Below the pieces are notes generated by a model, which was given only the letters and a program-made list of their open reading frames with translations, was not told the DNA's origin and searched no databases. From DATLWN01 sp964492895 (lineage in GTDB: Bacteria; Pseudomonadota; Zetaproteobacteria; Mariprofundales; Mariprofundaceae), in assembly GCA_964492895.1 (NCBI GenBank), contig CAZBLR010000014.1, positions 1 to 44,892 on the forward strand: a stretch of 44,892 bases of DNA, written 5' to 3'. Both the position numbers and the translations under genes were made by a program. This document shows, piece by piece, positions 1-7,490 of the stretch; position 1 is the stretch's first letter; the number at the start of each line of letters is the position of its first letter.

Positions 1-14
1 GCTATGGTTGACCC

Positions 15-728
15 ATGGACGTGCGCATCGGCTGCTCGGGCTACGACTACCGCCACTGGCAAGGCCGGTGGTATCCGCCGGATCTGCCGCGCTCGCGCAG
101 GTTCGCCTTCTATGCCGAGCGCTTCGACACCGTCGAGATCAATGCAAGCTTCTACCGATTCCCGACCGAAGCCGCCGTCAGCCGCTGGCTGAAGCAGGCG
201 CCGTCGGGCTTCGCCTATTCGGTGAAGGCGCCGCGCCTGATCACGCACCTGAAGCGCTTCCATGACTGTCAGTCGTTGCTGGACGACTTCTATGGCGTTC
301 TCGCCGGGCTCGGCGCGTACCTGGGCTGCGTACTGTTCCAGCTGCCGCCGTCGCTGCATTTCTCCGAAGAATCGCTGGCGCGGCTGCTGGTGGCGATGCA
401 CCCGGATTTCCGCAATGTCATCGAGTTCCGCCATGCAGGCTGGTGGCGGCCGCAGGTATTCGAGGCCCTGCGTGAAAACAAGGTCGGCTTCTGCGTCGTG
501 TCCGCGCCGGGACTGCCGGACGAGATGATCGCCACCGCGTCCGATGCCTACCTACGCCTGCACGGCGACCCGTGGTACGCCCAGGACTACGGGGAGGCTG
601 AACTCGCGGCCTGGGCGGCGCGCATCCGGGGCCTGGATGCGCCTCGGACCTGGGTCTATTTCAACAACGACCACGAGGCCTTCGCGCCCGCCAACGCCGC
701 TGCGCTGAGACCCATCCTGGCCGCCTGA
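15..728 (+). CDS. DUF72 family protein (YecE-like)
   Basis: A 237-residue protein of the DUF72/YecE family, a predicted TIM-barrel-like fold of unknown biochemical role. The N-terminal MDVRIGCSGYDYRHWQGRWYP matches the family signature (G-x-S-G-[YW]-x-Y-x-x-W), as does the downstream FDTVEINASFYRFP. The C-terminal WVYFNNDH is the usual family ending motif. The length is typical. An in-frame TGA at 9-11 lies just before the ATG at 15, so this start is forced even though no good ribosome-binding site is visible. The gene is complete and uses codons like its neighbours. No function can be inferred from context. Confidence 0.93.
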   Translation: MDVRIGCSGYDYRHWQGRWYPPDLPRSRRFAFYAERFDTVEINASFYRFPTEAAVSRWLKQAPSGFAYSVKAPRLITHLKRFHDCQSLLDDFYGVLAGLGAYLGCVLFQLPPSLHFSEESLARLLVAMHPDFRNVIEFRHAGWWRPQVFEALRENKVGFCVVSAPGLPDEMIATASDAYLRLHGDPWYAQDYGEAELAAWAARIRGLDAPRTWVYFNNDHEAFAPANAAALRPILAA

Positions 729-750
729 GGGCGTGTCCGGGCAGGCGGCC
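719..750 (+). terminator. hairpin over the DUF72 stop codon, possible terminator
   Basis: A perfect 9-bp inverted repeat, GGCCGCCTG (719-727) and CAGGCGGCC (742-750), is separated by a 14-nt loop and includes the TGA stop at 726-728. No T-tract follows, so this is at best a weak intrinsic terminator or a 3'-end stabilising structure. Confidence 0.3.
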
Positions 751-803
751 GCATCGCAAAACCTGCACCGGGCATCCTCGCCCCCGGTTGCTACAATGGG
801 AGG

Positions 804-1484
804 ATGCGCAGCCCCTTCTCTCCGGCTCATTTGCTGATCTTCGTGCTGATCCTGGTCTTCCTGATGACCCTGGTGCAGCTCGGCCTGGTGTCGCTGGCTT
901 TCGACAAGCTCGGGCTGTCCACGTCCCAGGGCATGCTGCTGCTGTTCGCCTCGCTGTTCGGCAGCTTGCTGAATCTGCCGCTGACCTCGATCAAGGCCTT
1001 GCCGCCGCCGGAAACCGAGCCGGATGCCCAGCACCAGGCGCCGCAAGGCGTGCTGCGCATGCCGGTGCTGCCGTTCACCGGCCGCACGCTGATCGCCGTC
1101 AACGCCGGTGGCTGCCTGGTGCCGCTGGTGTTCTCCGCCAGCCTGATCCACCGCTTTCCGCTGCCGCTGTACGACATCCTGCTGGCCGTCGCCATCGTCG
1201 CCGGCATCTGCTATGCCGCCAGCCGCCCGATACCGCACATGGGCATCGGCATGCCGATGCTGGTGGCCCCGATCGCCGCCGCCATTGTCGCCATCCTGAT
1301 CGGCGGGGAGAAGCTGGCGGCACCCCTGGCCTACATCTGCGGCACGCTCGGCGTGCTCGTCGGCGCCGACCTGCTGCGGCTGAAGGACATCGCCAAGATC
1401 GGGGCACCGATCGCCTCGATCGGCGGTGCCGGCACCTTCGACGGCATCTTCCTGACCGGCATCGTCGCCGTGCTGCTGACCTGA
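804..1484 (+). CDS. DUF1614 integral membrane protein
   Basis: A 226-residue hydrophobic protein matching the DUF1614 family. It has about six to seven membrane helices, beginning around residues 9-32 and 42-60 and continuing from about residue 90 to the C terminus. Between helices 2 and 3 is a cytoplasm-sized loop with KALPPPETEP. The second half is rich in small residues (IGMPMLVAPIAAAIVAILIG, GAPIASIGGAGTFDGIF), with the conserved GTFDGIF(L)TG motif near the end. Family function is unknown. The stop TGA (1482-1484) directly abuts the ATG of the following cupin gene, so the two are probably cotranscribed and translationally coupled. Confidence 0.85.
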   Translation: MRSPFSPAHLLIFVLILVFLMTLVQLGLVSLAFDKLGLSTSQGMLLLFASLFGSLLNLPLTSIKALPPPETEPDAQHQAPQGVLRMPVLPFTGRTLIAVNAGGCLVPLVFSASLIHRFPLPLYDILLAVAIVAGICYAASRPIPHMGIGMPMLVAPIAAAIVAILIGGEKLAAPLAYICGTLGVLVGADLLRLKDIAKIGAPIASIGGAGTFDGIFLTGIVAVLLT

Positions 1485-1799
1485 ATGGCCATCGAACCGA
1501 TGCGCTGGAACGAGGCCGAGGACGGTGCGCTGTCGATCGACACCATGCGCGAGAAGCTGGAGCGGCTCGGATGCACCGTGTGTCTGTACACCTATCCGCC
1601 CGGCACGGTTTTCCCGCCGCACACCCACGCCATGGACAAGATCGACGGCGTGCTCTCCGGCCGCTTCATGATGACGATGCAGGGTCAAAGCGTGACCCTT
1701 GGGGCGGGGGACATGCTGCCCGTGCCGAAGGGCATATTGCATCGCGCCGAGGTGATCGGTGACGAACCCGTGATCTCGCTGGACGGCATCAAGGCCTGA
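1485..1799 (+). CDS. small cupin-domain protein
   Basis: A 104-residue single-domain cupin. The first cupin motif is visible as PPGTVFPPHTHAMDKIDGVLSG, with the metal-ligand histidines in HTH. The second is represented by GAGDMLPVPKGILHRAEV, with the C-terminal-side histidine. Such one-domain cupins bind a divalent metal and may be enzymes or sensors; the substrate cannot be told from sequence. The ATG follows the upstream DUF1614 stop without any spacer, so translation coupling is likely. Length and motifs are complete. Confidence 0.85.
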   Translation: MAIEPMRWNEAEDGALSIDTMREKLERLGCTVCLYTYPPGTVFPPHTHAMDKIDGVLSGRFMMTMQGQSVTLGAGDMLPVPKGILHRAEVIGDEPVISLDGIKA

Positions 1800-1867
1800 G
1801 GCCTTCGCGCATCCGGGTGCACCGGCCGGCCCTCCGGCCTATGATGCAAGCGGACGAGGGGGGAGAC

Positions 1868-2161
1868 ATGGCGACTTTTCCTAGGCTCGCGGCTGTCGCG
1901 GCCGCACACATGACGTTGGTGGTGGCGGCCTACGCCACCGGCCTGTTCGGCCTTCACCTGCCGCACAAGGTGACCATCGCCCTGTGGTTGGCCGCCCCGT
2001 CCCTGCTTGCCCTGCCCGCGTATGCCTGGATCCTTATCCGCTCCCCGTTGCTGGCATCGGAATCGAACCGGGCCGTCAAGCTGGGGTTCTGTGCGTTCAC
2101 CGCCACGCTCGTATCGCTCTACCTGGGCATCTTTATCGCCTACGACACCTTCGGCTCGTGA
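1868..2161 (+). CDS. small three-helix membrane protein, unknown
   Basis: A 97-residue hydrophobic protein that I do not recognise. Three predicted membrane segments lie at about residues 5-27, 34-55 and 73-94, joined by short polar loops (LHLPHK; RSPLLASESNRAVK). An open frame extends further upstream (from 1817), but the ATG at 1868 is preferred. It is preceded by a purine-rich GAGGGGGGAGA ribosome-binding site, and the protein then begins directly with a membrane segment. The gene is the last of a short plus-strand run and is followed by a long AT-rich spacer. No function is proposed. Confidence 0.65.
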   Translation: MATFPRLAAVAAAHMTLVVAAYATGLFGLHLPHKVTIALWLAAPSLLALPAYAWILIRSPLLASESNRAVKLGFCAFTATLVSLYLGIFIAYDTFGS

Positions 2162-2381
2162 AGGCTGGTGCATCACGCACGGCTCATCAGGAGGCAGGCC
2201 GGGACGGCCCGCTGACCCTGTGATCTGCGACCCCATTTCCGCACTCGTCTGATGATGGTATGACGCGGCGCCATTGCCCATTTCTCTAAAAACCAAAAAT
2301 TTCTCGTTGGCACAGCATCCTTGCCCGCCGTGCGCCATATGCCGCAATGTTCGCCATATCTTGTCTTCACGGGAAACACCG

Positions 2382-2416
2382 AATGTGACATATAATTAAA
2401 AGGCATATGTCACATT
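2382..2416. repeat. 12-bp perfect inverted repeat, candidate operator
   Basis: AATGTGACATAT (2382-2393) is followed after 11 nt by its exact reverse complement ATATGTCACATT (2405-2416). The centre is AT-rich (AATTAAAAGGC). A dyad this long in a promoter-bearing spacer suggests a regulator-binding site or cruciform. Its half-site spacing does not fit a single CRP/FNR site. Confidence 0.5.
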
Positions 2417-2608
2417 TATAAAAATTATGATTGCTATGTGCTTGAAACTTCAGGCTATTGCTTCACAAACAGACAATTTCCGATGACAAAAAGTTATGTT
2501 TTCATAAAACTCCGTTATATCTGAAAATATTCAGTTGTAAGCCATGATTTCAGCACATACGATCGTTCGCGGCTGACCAAACGTAGGGGGGAGGAAAGCC
2601 ATTACAAT

Positions 2609-2629
2609 CGCAAGGCCTCGGGCCTTGCG
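2609..2629 (+). promoter_or_regulatory. leader hairpin upstream of porin
   Basis: CGCAAGGCC (2609-2617), loop TCG, then GGCCTTGCG (2621-2629) gives a perfect 9-bp GC-rich stem. It lies about 50 nt before the porin start codon. No T-run follows, so a 5'-UTR stabiliser or attenuator-like element is more likely than a terminator. Confidence 0.4.
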
Positions 2630-2681
2630 GCGTCTCATTTGTCTGTTTCCCCTTTGCATACAACTTGGAGGAGAGTAAGCA

Positions 2682-3980
2682 ATGAACAAGTATCTGAAGG
2701 GCATTCCCTTGGCGATCGCCTTGGCATGCGCCGGAATGGGTATCGCGCAAGCCTCGCCGCTTGATAATATCCTGAACGGCGTCCAGGTCGACGGCAAGGT
2801 CCGCGCCTATTATTTCACGCGCCAGTTCACCCCGAACAACAACGCCGACGTCAATGCGTTCAGTCTGGCTGGCATCATCAACCTGCATACCGACCAGGCC
2901 GCCGACGGCTGGGGCTTCGGCGTCACCGGCATGACCGCCCAGTCGCTGGGCCTGAACTCGGCCATCCAGCCGGACACGACCCTGATGAGCACGAGGAGCC
3001 AGTTCTCGACCCTCGGCCAGCTGTATCTGCAGTACCGCTCGAAGATGTTCGTGCCTGTTCTGGTACGCGCCGGCGACCAGGAGCTGAGCACCCCGTGGAT
3101 GGGCGGTTCCGACTCGCGTGTGCTGCCGGCCACCTACCAGGCCGTGTTGCTGCAGGTCAACCCGATCGACCATCTGAGTGTATACGCCATCCGCGAGACC
3201 GCGTGGAAGAGCCGTACCTCGAGCGACTTCCACCAGGATAACCTGTATTACAACTCCAACTGGGGCGGTGATTTCATGTATGGCGGTGGGCCAGCTGTCA
3301 TAGGCGCTACGGGCCCACGCTTCGGCGGCACCCTGGCCATCGGTGCCGACTACAAGGCCAACGGCATCAACGCCCGCCTGTGGTACTATGGCTTCTACAG
3401 CTTCGCCAACATGTACTATGGCGAGGCCACCTACACCTACAAGACCGGCTCCGGCTACGATCCGTTCATCGGCATCCAGGGACTGACGGAGAACCTTAGC
3501 GCCAGCAAGAGCTACCTGGGTGCGAAAGTGGACTCGCAGGTCGAGGGCTTCAAGGTCGGTGTGAACATCCCGCACGGCTCAATCTTCGTGGCTTACGACA
3601 AGGTTAACGATAAAGCCGGCGCCTACGGAAATGGTGCGGTCGTCTCCCCGTTCACCGCAAGCTATGCCACGGATCCGCTGTGGACCACCTCGATGATCCG
3701 CGGCCTGGTCGAGATGGGGCCTGGCCATGGCTGGAAGGTCAAGGGCACGTACAAGCTGTTCGACAACCAGCTGCGCCTGATGGCGGCCTATGCCAAGTAC
3801 AACACGAAGACCAAGGGCAACCCCACCAACACCTACGGGGACATCACCTGGTTCTTCAACGGCGCTCTGAAGGGCCTGTCGCTGCGCGACCGTATCGAGG
3901 TCTGCAACGGCGCACTGGCCAATGGTGGTGGCCACGACAAGTTCGTGTACAACCGCGTGATGGCCGAGTACAAGTTCTAA
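2682..3980 (+). CDS. outer membrane porin-like protein
   Basis: A 432-residue exported protein. The first ~25 residues form a signal peptide (positive MNKYLKG, hydrophobic IPLAIALACAGMGIAQ, cleavage after ASA-type QAS). The mature part alternates short beta strands rich in Tyr/Trp/Phe with Gly/Asn turns, and the last residue is Phe in MAEYKF, the usual signature for BAM-dependent barrel assembly. The start VDGKVRAYYFTRQF and overall size resemble OprD/Campylobacter MOMP-type porins, so a channel for small solutes or ions is inferred; substrate is unknown. A strong GGAGGAGAG ribosome-binding site precedes the ATG. The gene stands alone between a long AT-rich leader and an intrinsic terminator, as expected for an abundant outer membrane protein. 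Confidence 0.75.
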   Translation: MNKYLKGIPLAIALACAGMGIAQASPLDNILNGVQVDGKVRAYYFTRQFTPNNNADVNAFSLAGIINLHTDQAADGWGFGVTGMTAQSLGLNSAIQPDTTLMSTRSQFSTLGQLYLQYRSKMFVPVLVRAGDQELSTPWMGGSDSRVLPATYQAVLLQVNPIDHLSVYAIRETAWKSRTSSDFHQDNLYYNSNWGGDFMYGGGPAVIGATGPRFGGTLAIGADYKANGINARLWYYGFYSFANMYYGEATYTYKTGSGYDPFIGIQGLTENLSASKSYLGAKVDSQVEGFKVGVNIPHGSIFVAYDKVNDKAGAYGNGAVVSPFTASYATDPLWTTSMIRGLVEMGPGHGWKVKGTYKLFDNQLRLMAAYAKYNTKTKGNPTNTYGDITWFFNGALKGLSLRDRIEVCNGALANGGGHDKFVYNRVMAEYKF

Positions 3981-4000
3981 ACGCGTACCCGCCCATGCAA

Positions 4001-4033
4001 ACGCCCCCGCCGTCAAAGGCGGGGGCGTTTTTT
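4001..4033 (+). terminator. Rho-independent terminator of the porin gene
   Basis: An 11-bp perfect stem ACGCCCCCGCC (4001-4011) / GGCGGGGGCGT (4018-4028) with loop GTCAAA is followed by a run of six T (4028-4033). It lies 20 nt after the porin stop. Confidence 0.93.
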
Positions 4034-4058
4034 CTTGCTTCAGTGATCGCACAAAAAG

Positions 4059-4082
4059 AAAAGGTTCCCGGAGGAGCCTTTT
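4059..4082 (-). terminator. Rho-independent terminator of the pdh operon
   Basis: Read on the minus strand, AAAGGCTCC, a short loop and GGAACCTTT form a stem with one mismatch. It is followed by TTCTTTTTG, just after the lpd stop codon. It forms a convergent pair with the porin terminator. Confidence 0.75.
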
Positions 4083-4085
4083 GCG

Positions 4086-5906
4086 TCAGATGTGGATGGC
4101 GATGCCCTCGGAATCGAGCACCGATTCGTGGATCATCTCGGACAAGGTCGGGTGCGGGAACATGTGGTGCGCCAGCTCCGCCTCCGTGGTCTCCAGCGTG
4201 CGCGCCAGGCCCAGCGGCACGATCAGCTCGGTGGCCTCCGCACCCACGATGTGCGCGCCCAGCAGCTCGCCCGTCTCGGCATGGAAGATCGTCTTGACCA
4301 TGCCCTCGGTCTCCGCCAGCCCCATGGCCTTGCCGTTCGGCGCGTACGGCATGCGCCCGATCTTGACCGGGATGCCCTCGGCCTCGCACTGCTTCTCGGT
4401 CTTGCCGCAGGAGCCGACCTGTGGCTGGCAGTAGGTGCAACCGGGAACATTCCCGTAATTCACCTTGTGCGGGTTCAGGCCGGCGATGGCCTCGACGCAG
4501 ACGATGCCCTCATGGGAGGCGACATGCGCCAGCGCCGGCGCACCGACGACGTCCCCGATCGCATACACGCCCGGGTGGTCGGTGCGGTACCAGTCGTCGA
4601 CGGCGATGGTGTTGCGTTCGATCTGCATGCGGGTGTGCTCGGCGCCGATATCGTCGGTATTGCCGACCACGCCGACGGCCACCAGCACGCAGTCGCCCTC
4701 GATCTTCTCGGATTTGCCTTTCAATTCATACTCGACGACACCCTTGGTGCGCACCTTCTTGGCCGACTTGACCATGGCGCCGGTGACGACCTTGATGCCG
4801 TTCTTCTTGAAGCTGCGCTCGACGACCTTGGCGATCTCGTGGTCCTCCAGCGGCAGGATCTGCTCGGCCGCCTCCAGCACCGTGACGTCACTTCCCATCG
4901 CGCGATAGAAGTAGGCGAACTCCATGCCGATGGCGCCGGAGCCGATGACGACCAGCTTCTTCGGCAGCTTCTCCATCGACAGCGCCTTCTTGTAGGTGAT
5001 CACGACCTCGCCGTCGACCTCCATGCCGGGGAAGGCGCGGGCGCGGGCGCCGGTGGCCACGATGACGTGCTTCGCCGTGACCTGTTTGTCGCCGTCCTTC
5101 GTTGCGACCATCAGCTTGTTGCCGGCGGCGAAGCGGGCATAGCCCTCGATGGACGTGACCTTGTTCTTCTTGAACAGGAAGCCGATGCCGCCGGACAGCT
5201 TGTCGGCGATCTTGCGCGATCGGCCGATGGCGGCATCCAGGCTCGGCTTGGTCTTGGACACGCCCAGCCCCAGCTCCTCGCCGTGATGCTCGATGACGTT
5301 GATCAGCTCGGCCGTGCGCAACAGGGCCTTGGTCGGGATGCAGCCCCAGTTCAGGCAGATGCCGCCCAGATGCGTCGACTCGATGCAGGCGACCTTCAGG
5401 CCCAGCTGGGCGGCGCGGATCGCGGCCACATAGCCGCCGGGGCCGGCGCCGACGATCACGACGTCGTATTCGCCGTCGGCATTGAATACACCGGCCGGCT
5501 TCAGGTTGAGTTCGTACTCGTCATGCTCCTCGCTCGCGGCGGGAGGAGCGGCGGCCAGCGATGCGGCGACCTGCTCGGGCGTCGCCACCGGGGCCGTGGC
5601 CTCGACGATCGGAGCCTCGGGCGCATCACCCGCCCCCTCCGGCATATAGTCGGCGGGCACGTCCTCGCCGTCCTCGGCGATCACCGCGATCGGGTTGCCG
5701 ACGGTCACCACCGCGCCCTCGGGGGCGATGATCTTGTGCAGCACGCCCTCGTCGACGACCTCCATCTCCATCGTCGCCTTGTCCGTCTCGATCTCGGCCA
5801 GCACCTCGCCGGAGGACAGCGTGTCGCCCTCCTTCTTCAGCCAGCGGGCGATCTTGCCTTCCGTCATCGTCGGCGACAGCTGGGTCATGAATACGTCGAT
5901 CGGCAT
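4086..5906 (-). CDS. lpdA: dihydrolipoamide dehydrogenase (E3) with N-terminal lipoyl domain
   Basis: A 606-residue flavoprotein that reoxidises the dihydrolipoyl groups of the pyruvate dehydrogenase complex, passing electrons via FAD to NAD+. Residues 1-80 are a biotinyl/lipoyl domain with the modifiable lysine (Lys43 in IETDKATME). A Pro/Ala linker follows, then the FAD dinucleotide fold (VVIVGAGPGGYVAA) and the redox disulfide Cys184-Cys189 in GGICLNWGCIPTKALL. An NAD fold (VVIGSGAIGMEFA) and the C-terminal interface dyad HPTLSE complete it. The frame opens upstream at 5987, but the ATG at 5906 gives the lipoyl start MPIDVF and has an AGAGGAT ribosome-binding site. Lipoyl-E3 fusions are known in several proteobacteria. 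It is the last gene of the operon, 249 nt after aceF. Its first 266 bp are almost identical to those of aceF. Confidence 0.97.
   Translation of the reverse strand: MPIDVFMTQLSPTMTEGKIARWLKKEGDTLSSGEVLAEIETDKATMEMEVVDEGVLHKIIAPEGAVVTVGNPIAVIAEDGEDVPADYMPEGAGDAPEAPIVEATAPVATPEQVAASLAAAPPAASEEHDEYELNLKPAGVFNADGEYDVVIVGAGPGGYVAAIRAAQLGLKVACIESTHLGGICLNWGCIPTKALLRTAELINVIEHHGEELGLGVSKTKPSLDAAIGRSRKIADKLSGGIGFLFKKNKVTSIEGYARFAAGNKLMVATKDGDKQVTAKHVIVATGARARAFPGMEVDGEVVITYKKALSMEKLPKKLVVIGSGAIGMEFAYFYRAMGSDVTVLEAAEQILPLEDHEIAKVVERSFKKNGIKVVTGAMVKSAKKVRTKGVVEYELKGKSEKIEGDCVLVAVGVVGNTDDIGAEHTRMQIERNTIAVDDWYRTDHPGVYAIGDVVGAPALAHVASHEGIVCVEAIAGLNPHKVNYGNVPGCTYCQPQVGSCGKTEKQCEAEGIPVKIGRMPYAPNGKAMGLAETEGMVKTIFHAETGELLGAHIVGAEATELIVPLGLARTLETTEAELAHHMFPHPTLSEMIHESVLDSEGIAIHI
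5641..5906 (-). repeat. lipoyl-domain DNA duplicate, copy in lpdA
   Basis: This 266-bp segment encodes the E3 lipoyl domain and matches 7207-7472 in aceF at 264 of 266 positions by direct reading. The two differences are near the start codon (Phe6/Tyr6 codon and a silent change). Synonymous positions are otherwise unchanged. Confidence 0.95.
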
Positions 5907-5923
5907 GGGGATCCTCTTTTCAG

Positions 5924-5995
5924 ATACGGCCTCGGAGCGTCCTGCCCTCGGCCTTGATCGTTGCGCAAGCACGCGGGCTTGCTGCACTCACGGCG
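5924..5995 (-). repeat. intercistronic ~72-bp repeat, copy 1
   Basis: This is the first of two near-identical direct repeats in the aceF-lpdA spacer. It runs from ATACGGCCTCGGAGCGTCC to GCTGCACTCACGGCG. On the transcribed minus strand it contains a GCAAGC/GCTTGC stem with a 6-nt loop and a second possible GGCC/GGCC-closed stem. It encodes no recognisable protein. Confidence 0.85.
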
Positions 5996-6046
5996 TCACT
6001 TCGTGCCGCCGCCGCCCTTCCGTGGGCGGGGCCGCCAGTGCGCCAT

Positions 6047-6119
6047 ATACGGGCCTCGGAGCATCCTGCCCTCGGCCTTGATCGTTCCGCAAGCGCACGG
6101 GCTTGCTGCACTCACGGCG
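6047..6119 (-). repeat. intercistronic ~72-bp repeat, copy 2
   Basis: This is the second copy of the element at 5924-5995, in the same orientation and differing at only a handful of positions. The GCAAGC/GCTTGC stem bases are kept while the loop sequence changes, which fits selection for an RNA or DNA hairpin. Between the copies lies another potential hairpin (GCCGCCC ... GGGCGGGGC, about 6008-6033). Confidence 0.85.
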
Positions 6120-6155
6120 CCACGATGGTGCTCCCATCCGCGGCCGACGCCCGTA

Positions 6156-7472
6156 TTAAATCAGTACGCTCGCCGGCGTCTCGATGTGCTTCTTCAGGGC
6201 GGCCAGGAACTGGGCGCCAACGGCGCCGTCGACGACGCGGTGGTCGCAGGACAGCGCCAGGCTCATCATCTGTCGCACCACAACCGAGCCGTCCTCGACG
6301 ACGGGCCGGGCCTCGGTGGCCCCGACGGCCAGGATCGCTCCCTCAGGCGGGTTGATGATGGCCTCGAAATGCTTGATGCCGTACATGCCCAGGTTCGAGA
6401 TCGAGAAGGTGCCGCCGGTGTACTCCTCCGGCTTCAGCCCGCCCTGGCGCGCGCGACCGGCCAGTTCCTTGACCTCGTTCGAGATGTCGACGATGCCCTT
6501 CTGCTCCGCAAATCTGATGACCGGTGTGATCAATCCGCCCTCGATCGCCACGGCGACCGAGATGTGCGCATGCCGGTGGCGCAGCGTGGCCGCATCGGTC
6601 CACGAGGCATTCGCCGCCGGCACGTCGACCAGGGCCTTGGCCACGGCCTTGATGATGAAATCGTTGACGGACAGCTTGAAGGCGCCGTCGGCGGCCTCGT
6701 TCAGCTGCGCACGCAGGTCCATCAGCCGATCCATGGCCACGTCGATGTTCAGGTAGAAATGCGGCACCTGCTGCTTGGACTCGACCAGGCGCCGGGCGAT
6801 GGCCTTGCGCATCATGCTGTTCTCGACCGCCTCGTACTCGTCGGCGTGGTAGGGCATCGGGCCCGCCGGCAGCGGCCTCAGCGGCGGCGGCGCCGTCATC
6901 GTCGTACCGGCGCCCAGGTTGATGCCGCGCTTGGCGGCCTTGTCGATGTCGGCGCGGGTGATGCGGCCGTTCGGGCCGCTGCCCTGGATCGCGGCCAGGT
7001 TGATGCCCTTCTGCTTCGCCAGGCGGCGGGCCAGGGGGCTGGCCTTGACGCGGCGACCGTTGCCGGCCGGCGGGGCCGCCGAGACCGGTTGCGCCGTCGC
7101 GGCAGGCTGGGCCTGCGGGGTGGCTGCGGGCTGGGGTGCAGCAGGGGCTGCGGCCGGTTTGGCCGGTTCAGCGGCGGCAGGCTCCGCGGACTGGGCACCG
7201 CCCTTGGGCATATAGTCGGCGGGCACGTCCTCGCCGTCCTCGGCGATCACCGCGATCGGGTTGCCGACGGTCACCACCGCGCCCTCGGGGGCGATGATCT
7301 TGTGCAGCACGCCCTCGTCGACGACCTCCATCTCCATCGTCGCCTTGTCCGTCTCGATCTCGGCCAGCACCTCGCCGGAGGACAGCGTGTCGCCCTCCTT
7401 CTTCAGCCAGCGGGCGATCTTGCCTTCCGTCATCGTCGGCGACAGCTGGGTCATGTATACATCGATCGGCAT
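6156..7472 (-). CDS. aceF: pyruvate dehydrogenase E2, dihydrolipoamide acetyltransferase
   Basis: A 438-residue core subunit that transfers acetyl groups from lipoyl-lysine to CoA. Domains in order are one lipoyl domain (residues 1-80, Lys43 in IETDKATME), a Pro/Ala-rich flexible linker (about 90-135), a peripheral subunit-binding domain (about 140-175, VKASPLARRLAKQKGINL...GPNGRITRADI) and the catalytic domain. The active-site motif DHRVVDG lies near the C terminus (LALSCDHRVVDGAVGA). It has a single lipoyl domain, rather than the three of E. coli AceF. It is 18 nt downstream of pdhB on the same strand. The ATG follows an AAAGGGGAGAG ribosome-binding site. The first 266 bp duplicate those of lpdA. 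Confidence 0.97.
   Translation of the reverse strand: MPIDVYMTQLSPTMTEGKIARWLKKEGDTLSSGEVLAEIETDKATMEMEVVDEGVLHKIIAPEGAVVTVGNPIAVIAEDGEDVPADYMPKGGAQSAEPAAAEPAKPAAAPAAPQPAATPQAQPAATAQPVSAAPPAGNGRRVKASPLARRLAKQKGINLAAIQGSGPNGRITRADIDKAAKRGINLGAGTTMTAPPPLRPLPAGPMPYHADEYEAVENSMMRKAIARRLVESKQQVPHFYLNIDVAMDRLMDLRAQLNEAADGAFKLSVNDFIIKAVAKALVDVPAANASWTDAATLRHRHAHISVAVAIEGGLITPVIRFAEQKGIVDISNEVKELAGRARQGGLKPEEYTGGTFSISNLGMYGIKHFEAIINPPEGAILAVGATEARPVVEDGSVVVRQMMSLALSCDHRVVDGAVGAQFLAALKKHIETPASVLI
7207..7472 (-). repeat. lipoyl-domain DNA duplicate, copy in aceF
   Basis: This is the partner of 5641-5906. Identity is 264 of 266 and breaks off abruptly at the start of the linker coding region and at the start codon. 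That pattern is expected for a recent duplication or ongoing gene conversion rather than ordinary domain homology. Confidence 0.95.
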
Positions 7473-7490
7473 GCTCTCCCCTTTAACTGC

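Larger units (their letters stand above)
2162..2681. promoter_or_regulatory. 520-bp AT-rich leader region of the porin gene
   Basis: This gene-free stretch is strikingly AT-rich from about 2230 to 2560 compared with the GC-rich surroundings. I find no credible coding frame. It contains the 12-bp inverted repeat at 2382-2416, AT-rich blocks that could serve as promoter elements (for example TTATAT near 2513), and a perfect hairpin at 2609-2629. The purine-rich GGAGGAGAG sits just before the porin ATG. It most likely carries the promoter, operators and a long untranslated leader for the strongly translated-looking outer membrane protein gene. No individual promoter can be assigned with confidence. 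Confidence 0.5.

Noticed and set aside
2384..2414. TGTGA...TCACA as a CRP/FNR site in the porin leader
   Set aside because: The half-sites are separated by 21 nt, whereas a CRP dimer site needs about 6. The dyad was kept as an unassigned inverted repeat.
2427..2486. 19-codon frame in the AT-rich region starting ATGATTGCTATG
   Set aside because: It is too short, has no ribosome-binding site and has no recognisable product.
4092..5957. 621-codon plus-strand open frame opposite lpdA
   Set aside because: It is antisense to a clear E3 gene, is dominated by Ala/Asp/Gly/Leu/His/Arg repeats from GC-rich third positions, and has no domain motif.
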